Shown here: positions 58,263-64,000 of the stretch, piece after piece | Numbering within the stretch: position 1 is the stretch's first letter | Layout of the letters: every line of letters starts with the position of its first letter | Assembly (NCBI RefSeq): GCF_021917145.1 | Contig: NC_061074.1 | Coordinates: 5,155,837-5,219,836 of the forward strand | Origin: Hypomesus transpacificus | Lineage: Eukaryota > Chordata > Actinopteri > Osmeriformes > Osmeridae | Direction: 5' to 3' | DNA length: 64,000 bases | Program-made: the position numbers and the translations under genes | The notes under the pieces: model-generated | Seen by the model: only the letters and a program-made list of their open reading frames with translations | Database searches by the model: none | What the model was told of the DNA's origin: nothing

Positions 58263-60169
58263 GTGAGGTCCAAAACTCATGACACAGCAAAGGACACATT
58301 TCCTTCTGTCATCAATATTATAGTCAGAGTGAACTCTAACTAGGCATGTCAGGAAAGGGGGAATTAAAACATTTAACAAAGCAGATCTTGTTCACATCTT
58401 CTGAATCTTTTATAGGGGTGGAAAAATAAAAATAAAGAATTTACAAAAGGAATCAATAATAAATCAAGTGTCTTTGGATGTTTCCGTGGCTGCGTAGTGG
58501 TCTGCCTCATTTGTCACACTCTGCCCGTCCCCAATGGTAGACCAGAGAAAGGAGGAGAGAGAATTTACACAATATATCTAGGTTACTGTGATTGTGCCCA
58601 CTTTGAAACAGATTGTTTTCCGTCTGTCTGTGGACATGTGAGGTTGTAAGTGTATGGGATTTTATCCCTTTATTCTGCTCTTATTTTACTACTCCATATG
58701 CTTCTGTATAGGTTAAGAAATAGTGTTTGGGTAATGGGTGAAGCTAAATTATTTATGGGAGTTTAATCCATAGTTCATTGACCATTGTTGTTTGCAGACA
58801 AAGTGTGCTTGTGTATTTGAGTTGAAGGGATGTGTTGCGACTGGTCCCTGATATCATTGGCAGTATTGTTAGGATACCTTGGTTTGAAGGACTAACAGAC
58901 ACATTCTTCAGAATGTCTGCCAAACGCCACAGGCTGCCCATAGTAGGCCCCAGGGACAGGTCCAGATAGCATCACCCCCCTCATTCCCTCTCATCCATGT
59001 CTCATGGCTTTAGAAATCAAAACTGTCGAATAAGGAAGAAAAAAAGTCATTGTGTTAATGTTTGTCTTTAAAGTGTTGGATTGGAATTGTATTCAATGTT
59101 TTTGCCAGGGAGAGCTTTCAGGCTAAATGCCCAGGGAAATAGGGAAGAAACAAGCAGGATTTTGTGCTGAGCTAAGTAGTGAGATCAGAATGCTTCAAGT
59201 GGACACATTGACAGTTGAAGCCTTCAGTTGAAGCGCTGTTTGTTGTGTTGTAAGGCTCACTCTATGGTGACTACCAAAGAACAACTAACTCATACGATTA
59301 AGGAATAACTAAACTGCACCTCTGACCTCATGCATAGCTTAAACTTTGATCAAAAACATGTATGACATTATCAACTATTCAGTCAAAACCAACAGAGGGA
59401 TGCTAGTGTTACTAGGTTTTAGGTTGAGTGGATATAAAAACCGCAATTAAGATGGAGTGAGTCCAGTACATCTGTTCTAAACCAACCTTGCTTCTCTAGA
59501 ACGATAAAACCTGTGTACTGACTTTAAACGGAACTGTAATTCACATGGAGTGATATGCCAGTGCCAAGGACCGCGGTTGCTTTTTATAGTCACCAGAGGG
59601 GGGCATTCGTACTTCTAGTCTAGACTGGCGTCAGCGGTCTCCTGGCAACAGTCCGGGCGAGTTCTCAATCAATGTTTCAAATAAAATGCTGAAGCGAAAA
59701 GGAGTGCATGTTCGAGACTCAAGCCATGGACCAGCGACCACATATACGAATATTTCACCTACCGAGAAATGGTTTTGTCTAAGGTGTTCTCTGACTTTGT
59801 TTCCATCGCTGGCAAGTGTAGCGGATAGATTTTGAAGCGGTGCGTAAATTGCTGGGAGGGGAAAATACCGAATGCTGTCCGCGGACATAGGCGCGACAAA
59901 CAACAGTAAAACAAACTGCTTTTCTGAATAAAACTATCAAGAAACGGATGTTTTGGGTTTTACGTTAATGCAAACGTTTTTTATTTTGTACTCGGACAGA
60001 TTTTTAAATTAGTTTTGTCTAAGAAGCACAGCTGTTTGAGTAACACATTTCAGGCAGATTTAATGTTTGCTGTTTCGAGAGACAGTTATTTCCCTTCAAA
60101 TAAACTGTGAAAGAAGATTTTATTTCGCACAGAAGATATACTAAACGACTTGCTAAATAGTTACGCACC
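58263..60169. other. Intergenic region and 5' flank of the next gene
   Basis: AT-rich, with no convincing coding region. The last few hundred bases must contain the promoter and 5'UTR of the gene starting at 60170. Confidence 0.5.
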
Positions 60170-60230
60170 ATGCTGAAGTTCCATAATTCGGACCTATGGA
60201 TTGCTTGGCTGGTGATATTTTGTATGGAAG
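60170..60230 (+). CDS. First coding exon of a secreted or membrane protein (signal peptide), rest beyond window
   Basis: ATG in a good context (caccATGC) begins MLKFHNSDLWIAWLVIFCME, with a hydrophobic core typical of a signal peptide. The exon then ends at a strong donor G|gtaagt in phase 1. A phase-1 intron right after the signal peptide is common in genes for extracellular domain proteins (established knowledge). I could not name the gene; SEZ6 is nearby in the human region but was not recognised. Confidence 0.5.
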
Positions 60231-63200
60231 GTAAGTTAATCATGACTTGGTCAAAGTTATCCCATGGTCTACAACTTTATGCATTTATTCTTTTTCGCAA
60301 AAGACAAGTTGATGAGTTTATAGGGCGAAGGATACTTTAACTCGTTATAGTAAAAGTAGGTGGCAAAAAGTGTTAGTTAGTGTTAAAGTATTGCAAGACT
60401 ATTCAACGAATTTGTATTTTAAATGGTTTTGTGGATTTAGCCTTATGAACGAATATGCCCATTTTAGTATGTTATCTGATCCACCCTTGGATCTTATACT
60501 GAGTTCTCACAATTTCAACAGAAAACTCAGATCGTGCAGTGTGACCTTTATTAAAGCTGTGGGCTTTCAATCGCACGAAAATCACCCTCAATTGCTTGCA
60601 CATCGTTGAATAAGTGTTTTGAGTTTGTCTAGTCTGTCATGTCATTGTTTAAAGGTTTTATTCATTAAAATAAGGATACGCATACGATTTTCTTGCAAGT
60701 TCAACAGAGAGCCCGTAGGCTAAATTTGAAATAGAGAAGAAGCCAGACGGGAAAGGTTTCTGACTGATAATCCAGCGATTAGGTGCACTAGTTCCATGTG
60801 ACGAGCCGTCAGCCGTGTCAAACCGTGTCATCTTTGTGGAACTCAACCACTGTGGAAGTTTTCAGAATACAGTGTGCATTGAGTGAAATCGTGATCGAAC
60901 TGGATCAGTTTCATGTCTGCAACGCCATCATGGATCCTAAGATTCACAACACAGTACGTTGACCTTTGTCGCACACAACGGACTATTCAATTTGGTTTTC
61001 CTGATTGCAAAAAGGGTTCACCTGAGTAGTTATTCGGCGGAGGCGACTTTGACATGGGTGTCTGTTATCCACTGCCACCTTTACTCAAAGCTTGAAGGAG
61101 AGATGGACACCGGAGCTTAGTGCTCCTATTCCAAGCCCTTTAAAATCAACTCTAGTAATCAGTGTCTCTCACTGTCTCCCTGTATCTCTTCAGCATTAGC
61201 GAAATTTTGTAGGACGGTCGGAGGTTAACGTTTTATCTTGCTCAGATACCTTACATTAGGTCTATTGAAATATATTAGCTAGTTCACCTTAAATTGAAAT
61301 TAGTTTTCATTCTCTGTACGCAGCACATATAAATATCTCTGTACAGGCAGTATATTGCATTTTGAAACCGGCAGTGGTCAATGTTAAGGCAACACTGCAG
61401 GACCCAGAAACACAATCACAAGTTACTGGAAGTAGTAACTGCTTGGTGGAAAAGTTAGCTAACTGGTGACTCATTGAGTAGAGATGATATTCTCAACTGG
61501 CTTGTATCCATTTGTCTTATCTAGCTTAGTATAAGTCTGTTGGAGTTTCAGACAAGTTCTCTCCCATGTGTACTTGTCTGTTTGTGCCTGTTTGCGCACA
61601 CATGCACGTGTGTGTGTTTGTGTGTGTGAGAGAGAAAAAACTAAAAGAGACACAGAGGGGGTCTCAACATGAGGAAAACTTCCAAAAAGTGAATCTACAG
61701 TGGACAAATCATTACTTACTGTAGGTTCACTGCAGGTCCCTGTCTAACTTATGCTGTCAGTCTTTGAGACCGGAGACTTAGGTCAGGACTCGTGCACATT
61801 CCCCTTGATAAAAAGAAGACTTGTCTAAAGACAAGAGTCAAAGTCATAATGAGAACAAAGTTTGAAGTTGGATCAAACGTTCCGGAGACGGGACAGTAAA
61901 ATGATGAATTATTGGTTGTGCTTGTGAGAATGAGGCCCCCGGGTCATAACAACAGTGCAGTTTTCCATAGCCTTCTTTAACGATTTACCCACAATGCCCC
62001 AGGGCATGACGACCAATCCGGTACGCCAGTCAATTTTCACCATTCAATTCTTTGGAGGTGGTGGTTTGCTGGCCCTGAATTTTTCAAGCAGTTGTTGCTG
62101 AATGTAGTGTCTGAGGAATTGGGCAGGGCTAGTACCCCAGTTGTTATTCTCCCAATGATGTGTGTTTTCATTTAAAATTCCACTCAAACTCTTTGATTTG
62201 TAGGCTGAATTTGGTAGATAAGGCGTATACAATGCAGCAATGCAAATCATTCTCTTGGTCTCATACATACTGTATGTGGATCCCTGTAGAAAAGCTGCAG
62301 TGCATTTGAGTGTCTTGAATTTGGAAGGAATACAAAAAATCCTATGACATTTCACATTGGATAAAATACATATTAACCTTAATGGCCTAGCATTCATAAC
62401 TGGCGTCATGCCTGCTTGTACCTCCTATCACTCAAAACAAAGACTGACCCTGTTGACCCCGTCCCCTCTACTGCAGTTCCTGGTCAGGCTGTAGATGTAC
62501 AGTTAGTAAATACAACCGACAAGTGACACAGCAGGGAAATCTCTGAAAAGAGATGGTCAGAGGAGAGTAGTGAAAGAGCAGTACCGTTCAGTCATGCGTT
62601 CAAACCCTCTTAGTCTCCACACCCTCCACTGCTCCTCAGAGTGGATCTCTCCAACTAAACATACCTAGATATTTACTTAAAGTTCAGACCAAAGAAAACT
62701 GAAAAACAACAAAAACCTAAATCCCTAACTGAAAAAAAATTACATTCATATGAGATTCAAACATTAATAATGCAAACATACTGCTTTATCAGTCAAAATG
62801 TATGTGGAAGCTCACATTTTTGTCCTAGCCCAAAAGGAGCAGCTGGAAAGAGTGTTGGTTGGACAGATGGAACTTTCCACCTCAATTATTTTTCATGATA
62901 AAAATAGATGCTCAAAAATTAAAAGACCTTTGGGACTGCTCACTAAAGTGCATGAGCTTTGAGCGACGGAGAGAGAGAGGAGGCTGTAGACAGCGAGCCT
63001 TCAGACGACGCCAGCCAGCGATGGTTCTGGGGACGAGTATGAATAAATGATGGCAGATATTTGAGAGAAAGAGAGAAAAACGAACGAATGAGAGTAGTAC
63101 ATCGTTACTCTGTTGAGAACACTCTGTGAGACCCCTTAAGAGCCGTTGGTAGTGCGCCCAGATGAGAGTGAACTATCTCCTGCCAAGGTGTGGGAAGAAG

Positions 63201-64000
63201 GCTAGTTTGCCGTAAGGGTTGGTAACATCTTCACAGATAACTTTGATTCAAGATGCTCACTTGGGCAAAGAAAGAGCAGAAACGTGTAAGAAGCTCTTAG
63301 TTCTAAGATAACCCTTGACTTACTGATCTAAAGTCAGTTTCAAATTCCTGCACTTAATGTTTAAGGTCAGTGTCTGGGGTACCTGGATCATAGATTGAGA
63401 GAGAGAACCCTCCTCTCCGGTGCTGAGTTCCTGAAGGGAAGAGCTTCATGGTGTGACTTCTCTGAGGTTGAGGAGAGGGACTTTTGTGTTACACGTCCGC
63501 GTGCTAACCTGTCTTTAAGGAGTGTCTCTTCCGTCTGGGTCTGAGGGACACTTTGCTTATAAATGTTTTAAAAGGATGTCCGCCTCCTGTTCCATCGCAC
63601 AGAACTCTCCCCCTTCCTGCATTTGTGATGACGTCCCTTAGCGACTCAGATTTGTCTGTGTGGCGTGGTGTGAGACAGGGAGAAACATGATAGATGTCCC
63701 CAATCAGCGAGACTGAGACACTTAAGTGTTTCTTTCAGATTGACTTTTGGAATGAAATATGATGTCCTCTCAGGCACATACAAATATTCTGGTAAAAAAA
63801 GGTTAATATTATACTATTATCCTTAGATATTAGATCCTGAGATGGTGGCTTCTAAATAGATCCTACCCTTAAAGCTTCATTTTGCTGATATTTTGGCAGG
63901 CTTTGTTTAAGGCCAAAACATCTATTGCACATTTTTTCCCCTGGTGTGTAGCTAATTACAGCTCTCGATCATATCCTGACTGATATTTATGATGTGTCAT
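60231..64000 (+). other. Presumed long first intron of the signal-peptide gene
   Basis: I found no exon with matching phase (1) and plausible splice sites up to the window edge. A short GT microsatellite is at 61607-61629. Nothing else was recognised. Confidence 0.4.

Noticed and set aside
62859-63050. 63-residue plus-strand frame in the right-edge intron
   Set aside because: Short, not phase-compatible with the signal-peptide exon, and without recognisable motifs.

Overview
This is a window of vertebrate nuclear DNA. The best fit is a teleost (ray-finned) fish. Genes have many exons with GT-AG introns that are short to moderate in length. There is a tRNA-derived SINE with the tail typical of fish elements, and microsatellites (CA, CT, GACA, CCCT) are very abundant. 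Four genes match the block found at human 17q11.2 in identity and relative orientation: ssh2, ankrd13b, git1 and tp53i13. No prokaryotic features, CRISPR arrays or complete viral elements were seen.

Layout. 1-2997 (+) is the 3' end of ssh2 (slingshot cofilin phosphatase), entering from the left edge. 6338-19740 (-) is a complete ankrd13b, a ubiquitin-binding ankyrin protein, tail-to-tail with ssh2. 20988-35107 (+) is a complete git1, an ArfGAP/PIX/paxillin scaffold, head-to-head with ankrd13b across about 1.25 kb and followed by a 3.7-kb 3'UTR. 39798-43190 (-) is a complete tp53i13, a type I membrane protein, tail-to-tail with git1. 45001-53979 (+) is an unrecognised gene of at least 26 exons, almost all phase 0. 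Most of its exons encode one Ser/Asp/Glu block, one Lys block, or one of each. 54769-55665 (+) is a small gene for a 111-residue Lys/His/Asp-rich protein with a Ser-Asp tail. 60170-60230 (+) is a first coding exon with a signal peptide; the rest of that gene lies beyond the right edge. Mobile elements are a SINE with a perfect 9-bp target duplication (56942-57133), a probable hAT-type MITE in a tp53i13 intron (42826-43056), and a probable LINE 3' end near 57960-58260.

The joined exon models keep frame from start to stop for ankrd13b (643 aa), git1 (771 aa) and tp53i13 (466 aa). In git1 this requires removing one base from a G-rich run, and a similar one-base problem lies in a C8 run of ssh2. 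Both look like homopolymer indels in the assembly. Among the conserved genes, slingshot (actin turnover), GIT1 (Arf/Rac signalling, adhesions) and ANKRD13B (receptor endocytosis) all act at the cell cortex and on membrane traffic. Their clustering is ancestral synteny rather than an operon.

The most novel part is 45-56 kb. The Lys/Ser exon array shows exon-plus-intron duplications that are still recognisable, and it sits beside the small Lys/His/Asp-rich gene.
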